In this document: positions 7,552 to 15,638 of the stretch, one piece after another
Position numbering within the stretch: position 1 is the stretch's first letter
How the letters are laid out: every line of letters begins with the position of its first letter
Assembly (NCBI GenBank): GCA_004173355.1
Contig: SEAD01000035.1
Coordinates: 1 to 36,672 of the forward strand
Reading direction: 5' to 3'
Length of the DNA stretch: 36,672 nt
From: Chitinophagaceae bacterium
GTDB taxonomy: Bacteria; Bacteroidota; Bacteroidia; Chitinophagales; Chitinophagaceae
Position numbers and translations under genes: made by a program
The notes under the pieces: generated by a model
Databases searched by the model: none
Seen by the model: only the letters and a program-made list of their open reading frames with translations
Told to the model about the DNA's origin: nothing

Positions 7552-8217
7552 TTATTTCACCCTTGTGAATTTGATTTCCATGGTCTTGAACTGCTCACCG
7601 GTCGCGGGATCAGGGCCCCACATTTCCATTAACTCCGTGTTATCATCCACCAGCTGGTAGTGTTGTTTCATTTCGCAATTGGACCCATTGACCGGATTGG
7701 TATACGAGCCCGCCAGTTTATAGGTCTTTGTGGCGGCATCATAATCGCCTTCCATGGTATAACTGCCGGTACCCATATTATCCATCATGGTGGCCACATA
7801 CTTCTTTTTGTAATTGTCATACCCCATTATGGATCTTCCGGCAAATGCCATCCCTGCCATATCGCCCGAATAATTGGATTCCTGGAAACGTCCGCCGAGG
7901 ATCATACGGTTTTCCATTTTCACATCGCTGACCATGGGTGGTGCGCCCTTCGCCATCCATGAAGTGGACTTCCCGACCCATTTACCATCGGATTTTGCAA
8001 GACCCTCATGTTCCTTGCCGACGGCGGCATTTTCCATCCATTTTTTTGTCATCGTGGCGGAGTCAACCGCTACCCATTCCTTTTTGGCTGTGCCGGCCGG
8101 CACTTCCGCCACCCCGCTGTCGGCGGTTGATTTTGATTCTGTTTTTACGGCTGTTTCGTTGTTACATGAAACCATAACAGTCAGGACCGTCATGGCCATC
8201 AGGCTAAGCTTTTTCAT
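7552..8217 (-). CDS. DUF1579-family lipoprotein
   Basis: A 221-residue protein with a lipoprotein signal (MKKLSLMAMTVLTVMVSCN, lipobox Cys at residue 18), so probably anchored in the periplasm. After a Ser/Thr/Glu/Lys-rich linker (about 20-55) comes a beta-rich domain with the DUF1579 hallmarks: a WVGKSTSW opening, ILGGRFQESNYSGDMAGMAFAGRSIMGYDNYKKKYVATMMDNMGTGSYTMEGDYD-type central strands (about 105-160) and a closing EIKFTRVK strand. Family members are common in Bacteroidota and Planctomycetes and their function is unknown; a lipocalin-like binding role is only a guess. The gene is followed by a strong terminator and is divergent from the serine hydrolase gene, 94 bases away. Confidence 0.85.
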   Translation of the reverse strand: MKKLSLMAMTVLTVMVSCNNETAVKTESKSTADSGVAEVPAGTAKKEWVAVDSATMTKKWMENAAVGKEHEGLAKSDGKWVGKSTSWMAKGAPPMVSDVKMENRMILGGRFQESNYSGDMAGMAFAGRSIMGYDNYKKKYVATMMDNMGTGSYTMEGDYDAATKTYKLAGSYTNPVNGSNCEMKQHYQLVDDNTELMEMWGPDPATGEQFKTMEIKFTRVK

Positions 8218-8311
8218 ATAGTTAAGTTTTACTGAATATATGGATTTTTTCCCTTTTTCCCGCGGGGATTTGTGTTTGAACTTACTTAGATTCGCTCACC
8301 AACTTAACAAT

Positions 8312-10132
8312 ATGAGATACCTGCTTTTACTGCTCCTGCTTAGCAGCAGCATTGCTGCTTTTTCCCAGAAAACAACTACTGATAAACGATTTGCCGGCAT
8401 CGACACCACATTCGCCAGGGTGCTGCGCGACTGGAAAGGCGCCGGTTTCGCCGTGGCGGTAGTGGAGAAAAACAAACTCGTGTATGCCCGGGGATTCGGG
8501 TACAAGGACTATGAAAATAAGATCCCGGTCACTCCCAACACCCTTTTTGCGATCGGGTCATGTACCAAAGCTTTCACTTCGGCACTGCTTGGACTGCTGC
8601 AGAAGGACGAGCTGGTTGACTTCGACAAACCGGTAAAGACCTACCTGCCCAACCTGGAGTTTTACAACAACGAAATGAACAATCATATCACGTTACGGGA
8701 TATGATGAGTCACCGGACTGGTCTGGCGAGACACGACTATTCCTGGTATTATTTCAAATCCGCATCACGCGATACCCTGTTGCACCGCGTGAAATACATG
8801 GAGCCGTCCGAGCCACTGCGCAAAAAATGGCAATACAACAATTTCATGTACCTGTTGCAGGGTATGGTCACTGAAAAGATCACCGGCAAATCTTGGGAAC
8901 AGAATATCCAGGACAAACTGCTTACGCCGCTGGGCATGACCAGCACCGCGGTTGACCTCAAGGGCTGGATGAAGGGAACAGATATCGCTAAAGGTTACGG
9001 TGTACTGAACGACAGTATCCCTGAACTGACCGATTATTATGACATCAGTGGGATGGCGCCCGCGGGCAGTATCAACAGCAGTGTGAATGATATGTCGAAA
9101 TGGCTCATTGCCTGGATCAATTCGGGCAAACTGGATGGCAGGGAAATATTGCCCGCTCCCTATGTGAATGAAGCAATCAGCTCGCAGATGGTTATCGGCG
9201 GTTCGCTGCCCGGCAGGAAGAACCCGGATATGTACTTCGGCAATTACGGACTGGGCTGGATGCTTTCCTCCTACCGTGGCCACTACCTCGTGGAACACGG
9301 GGGCAATATCGATGGATTCAGTGCCAGCACTGCTTTTTTCCCATCAGACAGTGTGGGTATTGTAGTGCTGGTCAACCAGAATGGTTCAGCCATCCCCGGT
9401 ATTGTCCGGAGCCTGCTGGCAGACCGCATGCTGAAGCTTCCCTACAAGGACTGGGAATCCGAGCGGTACGGTGCATATGCAGAGGGACAGAAAAAAGCAA
9501 AGGAAGCATCGGCTGGTGCGGTCAGCTCGCGCAAGCCCGGGACAAAACCCTCCCATGAACTGAAAGATTATACGGGTATTTATACCAGCCCGGGTGGTGA
9601 AAGTTTTGAAATCGAAATCCGCAACGACTCGCTGTTCAGCCTCCTGCCACAGTCATCGTTTTACCTTAAACATTTCCATTATGATATTTTCCTTCACTGG
9701 GACAAAAACGATATCAAAAAAAATGACAGCACCGATGAGCAGTCGCTCAAAATAACGTTCCTCACCGGTGAAGCGGGTAATATTTCGGGCGCCACCCTTC
9801 CGCTGGAGCAACCCGGACCAATAAAATTTACCCGCGTGGATAAAGCCCGGCCAATGTCACGCGATAGCCTGGCCCGGTATGTCGGTAATTACGACTTGCA
9901 GGGTGTTAACATCAAATGTTATATCAAAAAAGACAATACCCTTTTTGTATTCATTCCCGGCCAGCCGGAGTACGAACTGATCCCCGCAGAGCGGCACAAA
10001 TTCAACCTGAAAGTGCTGGCGGGATATTCGGTGAAGTTTGCAGTTGATGGCCAGGGAGTGGTTACCGAACTGGCCTTTCTCCAGCCAAACGGCACATTCA
10101 CAGCAAGAAGGAAACCGGATGATGCCAAGTAG
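8312..10132 (+). CDS. Class C beta-lactamase-type serine hydrolase with DUF3471-like tail
   Basis: A 606-residue secreted enzyme. A signal peptide (MRYLLLLLLLSSSIAAFSQ) sets the start at 8312, although the frame is open from 8240. The catalytic domain (about 25-375) is of the beta-lactamase/D-alanyl-D-alanine peptidase class C fold: S83-x-x-K86 (GSCTKAF), the Tyr-Asn pair Y175/N177 (QYNN) and HGG at 329-331 in place of KTG. A Lys/Ala/Ser-rich linker (about 400-425) leads to a C-terminal beta-rich region (about 430-600) with YTGIYTSPGGESFEIEIR and YVGNYDLQGVNIKCYIKKDN segments, like the DUF3471 lipocalin-like module found in such proteins. It is probably a periplasmic esterase or peptidase rather than an antibiotic-resistance enzyme; substrate unknown. 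It is followed by an intrinsic terminator. Confidence 0.9.
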   Translation: MRYLLLLLLLSSSIAAFSQKTTTDKRFAGIDTTFARVLRDWKGAGFAVAVVEKNKLVYARGFGYKDYENKIPVTPNTLFAIGSCTKAFTSALLGLLQKDELVDFDKPVKTYLPNLEFYNNEMNNHITLRDMMSHRTGLARHDYSWYYFKSASRDTLLHRVKYMEPSEPLRKKWQYNNFMYLLQGMVTEKITGKSWEQNIQDKLLTPLGMTSTAVDLKGWMKGTDIAKGYGVLNDSIPELTDYYDISGMAPAGSINSSVNDMSKWLIAWINSGKLDGREILPAPYVNEAISSQMVIGGSLPGRKNPDMYFGNYGLGWMLSSYRGHYLVEHGGNIDGFSASTAFFPSDSVGIVVLVNQNGSAIPGIVRSLLADRMLKLPYKDWESERYGAYAEGQKKAKEASAGAVSSRKPGTKPSHELKDYTGIYTSPGGESFEIEIRNDSLFSLLPQSSFYLKHFHYDIFLHWDKNDIKKNDSTDEQSLKITFLTGEAGNISGATLPLEQPGPIKFTRVDKARPMSRDSLARYVGNYDLQGVNIKCYIKKDNTLFVFIPGQPEYELIPAERHKFNLKVLAGYSVKFAVDGQGVVTELAFLQPNGTFTARRKPDDAK

Positions 10133-10152
10133 GAAAAACTGAATTCATGCTG

Positions 10153-10190
10153 ATGCCCCGGAACACACTAAGTGCCGGGGCATTGTTTTT
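10153..10190 (+). terminator. Rho-independent terminator after the serine hydrolase
   Basis: ATGCCCCGG at 10153-10161 pairs with CCGGGGCAT at 10175-10183, and the loop contains a further CACT/AGTG pairing. TGTTTTTG follows. It lies about 20 bases after the hydrolase stop and isolates the downstream Kai-type operon from read-through. Confidence 0.85.
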
Positions 10191-10205
10191 GCCTGAACAG
10201 GCATA

Positions 10206-10232
10206 TTCCGGGATATCCGGGATAACCCGGAA
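10206..10232. promoter_or_regulatory. 27-base imperfect palindrome upstream of the Kai-type operon
   Basis: The block begins TTCCGGG and ends CCCGGAA, and 24 of its 27 bases match its own reverse complement. It also contains a 9-base unit, TCCGGGATA, twice in tandem. It lies about 180 bases before the kaiC-like GTG and after the hydrolase terminator, so it is a candidate operator. The remaining gap to 10411 holds no other feature I can support and no convincing TAnnTTTG promoter. Confidence 0.35.
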
Positions 10233-10411
10233 AGTGCAGAACGGGCGGCAGTTTGCGCGCAGCGCAGTTGCATCCTCCTTTTTTCCCCGGATTCAAGGGG
10301 GGAAATATCCTAACTTCCGGGCTACAGCCGGCAGGGTTTCGGGGCGGGATATCATTTTTCCGCTGCGGCATTTTCCTGGTTGATTTTTACTGACCCATTA
10401 CAATTCTTACA

Positions 10412-12142
10412 GTGAGAAAAGCATCATCCACCCCATTACAGAAAACGCCCACCGGCATTTCGGGCCTCGATGAAGTGACCCTTGGCGGATTGCCAACCGG
10501 CCGGCCCACCCTGATCTGCGGATATGCAGGCTGTGGTAAAACATTATTCGGACTTGAATTCCTGGTACGTGGCGCAGAGGAATTCAACGAGCCAGGCGTA
10601 ATGATCGCTTTTGAAGAGAAACCCGAGGAACTGGCTACCAATGTGGCTTCGCTGGGATTTGACCTGGTGAAACTGCAGAAACAGAAAAAAATCCGCATCG
10701 ATTACATCCATATCGACCGGACTGAAATCGAAGAGACCGGCGAATACGACCTGGAAGGCTTGTTTATCCGTCTCAACCATGCGATAGACAGTATCGGCGC
10801 AAAACGGGTCGTACTCGATACAATCGAAAACCTGTTTGCGGGCCTGGATAATGTGGGCATTTTGCGCGCGGAATTGCGGAGGTTATTTGCCTTCCTGAAA
10901 AGCAAGGGCGTGACAGCTGTGATCACCGGTGAACGTGGTGAAAAAACACTCACCCGTCAGGGGCTGGAAGAATATGTGTCGGATTGTGTGATCCTGCTGG
11001 ATAACCGGGTGATCAACCAGATTACCACGAGGAGACTGAGGATAGTGAAATACCGCGGTACTACCCATGGTACCAATGAATACCCCTTCCTGATTGATGA
11101 AGATGGAATCTCAGTCCTGCCGGTTACCTCATTGGTACTGGATAAACAGGTCTCCTCCAAAACCGTCAGCTCCGGCATTCCTAATCTTGACCAGATGCTG
11201 AGCATGCGCGGATTCTATCAGGGAAGCAGTATACTGGTATCGGGTACGGCCGGTACGGGCAAGACCAGCGTGGCGGCAAATTTCATAAACGCGGCCTGCG
11301 AACGGGGTGAAAAATCCCTGTATTTCGCCTTTGAAGAATCCCCCCACCAGATCTGCCGCAATATGCTGTCGATCGGGATGAACCTCCAGAAACATGTGGA
11401 CAGCGGGCTATTGAAATTTTTTGCCTCCCGTCCTACCCTTCACGGGCTTGAAATGCACCTTGTGGCGATCCACAAGGCGATCCGCGAATTCAAACCGAAA
11501 GTGGTGGTACTCGACCCGATTACAAACCTGATCACGGTGGGTTCGGTGAGCGATGTGAAGTCGATGCTGGTGCGCCTGATCGATTTCCTGCAGAGTGAAG
11601 GGATCACCGTTATGTTTACCGCGCTCAGCCTGAATAATATCGTAAATGAACAGACGGATGAAGGCGTGTCATCGCTTGTGGATGCGTGGGTCCTGATCCG
11701 TGATATCGAATTGAATGGTGAACGCAACCGAGGTTTGTATGTGATCAAGTCCCGCGGGATGAAGCATTCCAACCAGGTGCGTGAGTTTGTAATCACCGAT
11801 GACGGACTTGACCTGATCGAGGTGTACGTGGGTCCGGACGGTGTGCTCACCGGCTCGGCGAGGGAAGAACATGAGATCGCGGAAGAAACAGGTGTATTGC
11901 TGCATTCCAATGCAATGAGCCGGAAAGACCGGGAAATTGAACGCAAGAAAAAGCTGCTGCAGATGCGGATCGAAAATCTGCGCACGGAGTTTGAGTCTAC
12001 TGAAGAGGAGCTCAACAAGGTGTACGTGGAAGAGGAGATCAAGAAGCAGGCAGCCTCAAATACAAGGATGAAGCTCATGGCCCTGCGAAAATCGCAGACC
12101 GATGTGCAGACATCCGTGGTGAAAAAATCCAAAAAGAACTAA
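10412..12142 (+). CDS. kaiC: KaiC-like double-domain ATPase/kinase with C-terminal coiled coil
   Basis: A 576-residue KaiC homologue with two RecA-like domains. CI (about 12-245) has Walker A at 37-45 (GYAGCGKTL), catalytic Glu pair E68/E69 and Walker B D136. CII (about 250-480) has Walker A at 278-285 (GTAGTGKT), E308/E309 and Walker B D368. The KaiC phosphosite region aligns without gaps ([10 protein letters not shown]), placing S420 and S421 at the positions of S. elongatus S431 and T432, and T415 at T426. KaiC should hexamerise, hydrolyse ATP in CI and autophosphorylate in CII. Beyond residue 485 a charged tail of about 90 residues, with a probable coiled coil around 500-550, exceeds the roughly 519-residue cyanobacterial length. 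The start is GTG; no ATG precedes Walker A. The stop is one base before the kaiB-like gene. Whether it keeps time is unknown. Confidence 0.95.
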   Translation: MRKASSTPLQKTPTGISGLDEVTLGGLPTGRPTLICGYAGCGKTLFGLEFLVRGAEEFNEPGVMIAFEEKPEELATNVASLGFDLVKLQKQKKIRIDYIHIDRTEIEETGEYDLEGLFIRLNHAIDSIGAKRVVLDTIENLFAGLDNVGILRAELRRLFAFLKSKGVTAVITGERGEKTLTRQGLEEYVSDCVILLDNRVINQITTRRLRIVKYRGTTHGTNEYPFLIDEDGISVLPVTSLVLDKQVSSKTVSSGIPNLDQMLSMRGFYQGSSILVSGTAGTGKTSVAANFINAACERGEKSLYFAFEESPHQICRNMLSIGMNLQKHVDSGLLKFFASRPTLHGLEMHLVAIHKAIREFKPKVVVLDPITNLITVGSVSDVKSMLVRLIDFLQSEGITVMFTALSLNNIVNEQTDEGVSSLVDAWVLIRDIELNGERNRGLYVIKSRGMKHSNQVREFVITDDGLDLIEVYVGPDGVLTGSAREEHEIAEETGVLLHSNAMSRKDREIERKKKLLQMRIENLRTEFESTEEELNKVYVEEEIKKQAASNTRMKLMALRKSQTDVQTSVVKKSKKN

Positions 12143-12143
12143 G

Positions 12144-12431
12144 ATGGCTCCAAAGAAAAAATATGAGCTGCGGTTGTATGTGGCCGGGAAAACCCCGAAG
12201 TCTGTACTTGCACTGAGCAACCTGAAGCGACTATGCGAGGAACACCTTGAAGGGCAATACAGCATTGAAGTAATTGACCTGCTGGTTCATCCCCAGCTGG
12301 CGGAAGGCGACCAGATCCTGGCGATTCCGACCCTTGTAAAAAAAGTACCAGAGCCGGTAAGGAAAATTATCGGTGACCTTTCAAACGTAGAAAAAGTGTT
12401 GGTAGGGCTGGATATCCGGCCTCGCAACTGA
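12144..12431 (+). CDS. kaiB: KaiB-like protein 1
   Basis: A 95-residue KaiB homologue of nearly the normal length, lacking only the acidic C-terminal tail of cyanobacterial KaiB. Recognisable family segments are [35 protein letters not shown] and [19 protein letters not shown]7, G88 and D90 fall at the same numbers as in S. elongatus KaiB, where G88 and D90 are tied to the fold switch between ground state and the KaiC-binding thioredoxin-like state. The cis-Pro region (IPTL, 61-64) is kept. It should bind the KaiC CI ring and antagonise or time phosphorylation. The ATG lies one base after the kaiC-like stop, and KaiB-like 2 follows after 14 bases, so all are one operon. No kaiA is present nearby. 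Confidence 0.95.
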   Translation: MAPKKKYELRLYVAGKTPKSVLALSNLKRLCEEHLEGQYSIEVIDLLVHPQLAEGDQILAIPTLVKKVPEPVRKIIGDLSNVEKVLVGLDIRPRN

Positions 12432-12445
12432 CACGAACGAACAGA

Positions 12446-12766
12446 ATGCCAAAAAAACCAGACAGTTCCGGTGACGGCTCCGCGGGGCAAAGTGAGGTTT
12501 ACGAGCTCCGGCTTTTTGTAAACGGCACTTCGCCCATTTCCATGAGGGCTATCAGCAATCTCCGCGAAGTACTGGAGTCAACTATTCCGGGACGATACAG
12601 GCTGGAAATTGTGGATGCACACCAGCAGCCGGTGCTCGTAACCAGTGAAGATGTGGCAGCGATCCCTACCCTCATCCGCAGCCGGCCGCTGCCGAGACGC
12701 AGGCTGATTGGTGACATGTCGGATAAGGTCAAAGTATTAAAAGGTTTAGGACTCGAATTTATCTAG
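12446..12766 (+). CDS. KaiB-like protein 2, divergent
   Basis: A 106-residue second KaiB-fold protein. After a polar, probably disordered N-terminal extension of about 17 residues come YELRLFVNGTSPISMRAISNL, an AAIPTLIRS cis-Pro segment (about 71-79) and the LIGDMSDKVKVLKGLG terminus. Compared with KaiB1, the residue equivalent to the fold-switch Asp90 is Gly102, the PQLAE motif is replaced by QPVLVTSED, and the chain ends just after it. It may therefore be locked in one fold, like the KaiB-like sensory domain of SasA, which stays thioredoxin-like and competes with KaiB for KaiC. Its TAG overlaps the GTG of the histidine-kinase gene by one base, so the two are probably translated together. 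Role as a KaiC adaptor for that kinase is inference. Confidence 0.92.
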   Translation: MPKKPDSSGDGSAGQSEVYELRLFVNGTSPISMRAISNLREVLESTIPGRYRLEIVDAHQQPVLVTSEDVAAIPTLIRSRPLPRRRLIGDMSDKVKVLKGLGLEFI

Positions 12767-14523
12767 TGGAAGAAACAAAGACTATTCACGAACTTGAGCA
12801 GGAACTCGCACAGGCGAAAAAGCAGGTGTCGGGTCTTGAACTGCAGCTGGAAGAAACCATTATCCAGCTGGAGGAAGCACGTGATACCATCCATGCCATC
12901 CACTCCGGGGAAGTGGATGCACTTGTCATCCGCTCCGAGGGCAATACGCAGTTATATACACTGAAGGGTTCTGACGAAACATACCGGATTATCATCGAAC
13001 AGATGACTGAAGGGGCAATGACCCTGGACAGGGAAGGCCTGGTCGTTTATTCCAATTCACGATGCGCAACCATGATCAGCACATCGATTGAACGGGTGAC
13101 GGGACAATTATTCCGGAGTTTTGTAACGCCAACAGACAAAGCCCTTTTCGACCGGCTGTTTGCCGAAGCATGGGAAACTCCCGTGAAAGCGGAAGTCAAT
13201 GTTTTTGATGCTGCCGGCAAAACAATCCCTGTATTGCTTTCCCTGAATACACTGATCCTGGATGATGGCACCTACCTGAGTGTGATCATGACGGATCTTA
13301 CCCTCCAGAAAGAAACCCAGCAATTATTGCAGGAAAAAAATATCCAGCTGGAAGAAGCCCAGGAAGTGGCGCGCGGGCTGAACCAGAACCTGGAAAAAAC
13401 GGTGCTGGACCGTACGCGCGAACTCGAAATCAGTGTGCTCCAGAAAACCCTGGCCGAAAAAGAGCTGCGGAGCAGTCGCGAACAGCTCGCCCGGATCCTG
13501 GAAACGATGATTGAGGGAGTACAGATCGTCACACCGGATGGCAGGTTGAATTATGCCAATCCGATGGCGCAGAAACTCATGGGTATCACAGCAACGGAGG
13601 GACAGGAATACCTGGACCCCGGATACCCGAAATTTAAAATGGATGGAGATCCGCTGACCCGTGAGGAGGATCCGGTGCATCGGGTAATGGCGACCGGAAA
13701 ACCCGTGTTTGATTTTGAAATCGGTGTACAACCACCAGGCAAGGATAAATTTTACCTCAGCGTGAGTGCAGCGCCACTGATGGATGAAAACGCGCAGGTC
13801 ATCGGAAGCGTGGCCACTTTCATGGACGTGACCAACCGCCGCAAGGTTATCCAGCAGAAAGATGAATTTATCAGCGTAGCGAGCCATGAACTGAAAACTC
13901 CGGTGACTTCGCTGAAGGCGTCGCTCCAGCTGATGAATGAGGTGAAAGACAAGGGCAACCCCGAGTTGGTGTCGAAGCTCATTACCCAGGCCAATAAAAG
14001 CCTGACCCGTCTGAGTGTACTCATTGAAGACCTGCTGAATGTATCCAAGATACGTGGCGGACAACTGATGCTCAATAAACGTGCTGTTTCGATCTATGAG
14101 CTGGTAACTGCCTGTTGCGAAGACCTTCACCAGGAAAAACGATTTAATATCCGTGTGTCCGGACCCCAGAAACTCCATGTGGATGCTGATCCCGACAAAC
14201 TGGAACAGGTACTGGTCAACTTCCTCAACAACGCCATGAAGTATGCGGCAGATTCAAAAGATATCGAGATCCGCATCACCCAGCCCGATGATCACGTGAA
14301 AGTATCGGTAATTGACCAGGGCATGGGTATCGCTCCTGATAAAGTGCCCCACCTTTTCGACCGCTACTTCCGCGTGGATAACAGCGGTACCCAATATTCC
14401 GGACTTGGTCTCGGATTATATATTTCTGCAGAGATCATCCGCAAACATGGCGGACAGATCGGTGTGGAAAGTACCCCCGGTGCGGGCAGTACATTCTGGT
14501 TCACCCTACCGCTCAGGCATTAA
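12766..14523 (+). CDS. PAS-domain histidine kinase of the Kai-type operon
   Basis: A 585-residue soluble kinase with no membrane segment. Residues 5-45 form a coiled coil followed by IHSGEVDALVI, an N-terminal signature I recall from KaiB/KaiC-linked and related PAS kinases. PAS domain 1 lies at about 70-185, a second coiled coil at 185-240 and PAS domain 2 at 240-360. The HisKA domain has H374 (VASHELKTPV); the HATPase has N488/N489, D517 (DQGMGIA) and the GLGLGLYI box (546-553). It should autophosphorylate and signal to an unidentified response regulator; none is encoded in the operon. The GTG start overlaps the KaiB-like 2 stop by one base (TAGTG), implying coupled synthesis. In cyanobacteria SasA fuses a KaiB-like domain to its kinase; here the two parts appear separate. 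A strong terminator follows. Confidence 0.93.
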   Translation: MEETKTIHELEQELAQAKKQVSGLELQLEETIIQLEEARDTIHAIHSGEVDALVIRSEGNTQLYTLKGSDETYRIIIEQMTEGAMTLDREGLVVYSNSRCATMISTSIERVTGQLFRSFVTPTDKALFDRLFAEAWETPVKAEVNVFDAAGKTIPVLLSLNTLILDDGTYLSVIMTDLTLQKETQQLLQEKNIQLEEAQEVARGLNQNLEKTVLDRTRELEISVLQKTLAEKELRSSREQLARILETMIEGVQIVTPDGRLNYANPMAQKLMGITATEGQEYLDPGYPKFKMDGDPLTREEDPVHRVMATGKPVFDFEIGVQPPGKDKFYLSVSAAPLMDENAQVIGSVATFMDVTNRRKVIQQKDEFISVASHELKTPVTSLKASLQLMNEVKDKGNPELVSKLITQANKSLTRLSVLIEDLLNVSKIRGGQLMLNKRAVSIYELVTACCEDLHQEKRFNIRVSGPQKLHVDADPDKLEQVLVNFLNNAMKYAADSKDIEIRITQPDDHVKVSVIDQGMGIAPDKVPHLFDRYFRVDNSGTQYSGLGLGLYISAEIIRKHGGQIGVESTPGAGSTFWFTLPLRH

Positions 14524-14530
14524 AAAATTG

Positions 14531-14566
14531 AAAGGCCCGGTTCGTAAATGAACCGGGCCTTTTTTT
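14531..14566. terminator. Bidirectional rho-independent terminator
   Basis: AGGCCCGGTTC and GAACCGGGCCT form an 11-base stem with a GTAAAT loop, followed by seven T on the plus strand. On the minus strand TTCAATTTTTTA follows. It ends the Kai-type operon and probably also the convergent isomerase gene, whose stop begins at 14566. Confidence 0.92.
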
Positions 14567-15525
14567 CAATGGAATATCTTCTCCACCAGTTTGCGCGTCG
14601 CCAGGATCCCTTCCTCTTCACCCAGGTGATCCCCTTCATATTCGATGCCGAGATAACCTTTAAAACCGGAGTCCCTGATGATTTTCCCAAGGCGCACATA
14701 GTCAATGGTAGCCTCATCCCCTTTTTCATTGAAGTCAAAAGTTTTTGCACTCACCCCTTTTGCATAAGGCATCAGTTCAGCAGTTCCCTTATAAATATCA
14801 TATTGCTCCACGCAGGGTTTGCCCCAGGGTGCATCACCCTCACGGCGGACACAGAAATTGCCGAAGTCTGGCAGGGTACCACAATTGGATTTACCAATGG
14901 CTTTCATCACCGCAGCCAGTTTGCCTGCATCGGATGAAAGGCCCCCATGGTTTTCCACCACCACATTTAATTCCAGGGGAGCCGCGTATTCAGCGAGGCG
15001 TGACAGGCTCTCCACTCCCATAGCGTGCCATTTCGCCGGGTCCTTGTCTGTATCACCAAACAGGTTTACGCGGGTGGAAATGCATCCCAGTTCTTTTGAG
15101 GCATCGATCCATCGCTTGTGATTATCCACTGCTTCCCCTCGTTTTGTTTTGTCTGCATCACACAAGCCACCTTCATTATCCACCATCACCTGCACATTCT
15201 TTACGCCTTCGCCATCACTGCGTTTTTTCAGTTCTTTTGCCAGTGCGGCTATTGAAGCGGTTTTGTTTGCTGCATCTACCTGGTACAACTGGTTCACATA
15301 CTCAATCGCATCAAACCCCAGTTCCTTCGCCTTTTTGGCGAAATCCAGTGCCGCCAGCTTTTTGGCAAATATGGAACGGCTGAGTGACCATTGCGCAAGG
15401 GAGATCGGGAAATCTTCCTTACGGCCAATGCTTTTCAAAAAATCACTTCCCATTAATCCACCGCCTGCAAAGGCCATGAACATTCCCGCTTTTCCTGTGG
15501 TACCGATAAAATCCCTGCGATGCAT
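14566..15525 (-). CDS. Sugar phosphate isomerase/epimerase-type TIM-barrel protein
   Basis: A 319-residue exported protein. The N-terminus MHRRDFIGTTGKAGMFMAFAGGG has twin arginines followed by a hydrophobic stretch, as in Tat signals of this family. The rest fits the xylose-isomerase-like TIM barrel (AP_endonuc_2 family): early strand SLAQWSLSRSIF, FDAIEYVNQLY, VQVMVDNEGGLCDAD, the metal-site segment VVVENHGGLSSDAG (E at about 184), LPDFGNFC and GYLGIEYEGD near the end. Such proteins isomerise or epimerise sugars using a divalent metal bound by Glu, Asp and His; the actual substrate cannot be read here. It is a solitary minus-strand gene, divergent from the flavoprotein gene (about 115 bases between starts). 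A strong terminator lies at its 3' end. Confidence 0.88.
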   Translation of the reverse strand: MHRRDFIGTTGKAGMFMAFAGGGLMGSDFLKSIGRKEDFPISLAQWSLSRSIFAKKLAALDFAKKAKELGFDAIEYVNQLYQVDAANKTASIAALAKELKKRSDGEGVKNVQVMVDNEGGLCDADKTKRGEAVDNHKRWIDASKELGCISTRVNLFGDTDKDPAKWHAMGVESLSRLAEYAAPLELNVVVENHGGLSSDAGKLAAVMKAIGKSNCGTLPDFGNFCVRREGDAPWGKPCVEQYDIYKGTAELMPYAKGVSAKTFDFNEKGDEATIDYVRLGKIIRDSGFKGYLGIEYEGDHLGEEEGILATRKLVEKIFH

Positions 15526-15602
15526 ATGGCTTGTTATTTAGGATGATTGCTGTATCGCGACAGCTTTCCAAATATAAGGATTCAAAAATCGTAAAGATAT
15601 TA

Positions 15603-15632
15603 TTTGCATCTACGTTGCATTTTATATATTTG
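15603..15632 (+). promoter_or_regulatory. Bacteroidota-type promoter of the flavoprotein gene
   Basis: TTTG at 15603-15606 and TATATTTG at 15625-15632 match the -33 and -7 consensus (TTTG and TAnnTTTG), separated by 18 bases. Transcription would begin at about 15637-15640, at or just before the first possible ATG, giving a very short leader. Confidence 0.55.
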
Positions 15633-15638
15633 CAGGAA

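Noticed and set aside
8312-10132. Antibiotic-resistance beta-lactamase
   Set aside because: HGG replaces KTG and the long C-terminal lipocalin-like tail is typical of esterase/peptidase-type members; resistance cannot be inferred.
10412-12142. RadA/RecA-type recombinase as identity of the double ATPase
   Set aside because: Two tandem Walker A domains, the FEE pairs, the gap-free phosphosite alignment and the adjacent kaiB genes all fit KaiC.
13324-14178. 284-codon antisense frame over the PAS kinase
   Set aside because: The plus-strand kinase has all catalytic boxes; the antisense product has no recognisable domain.
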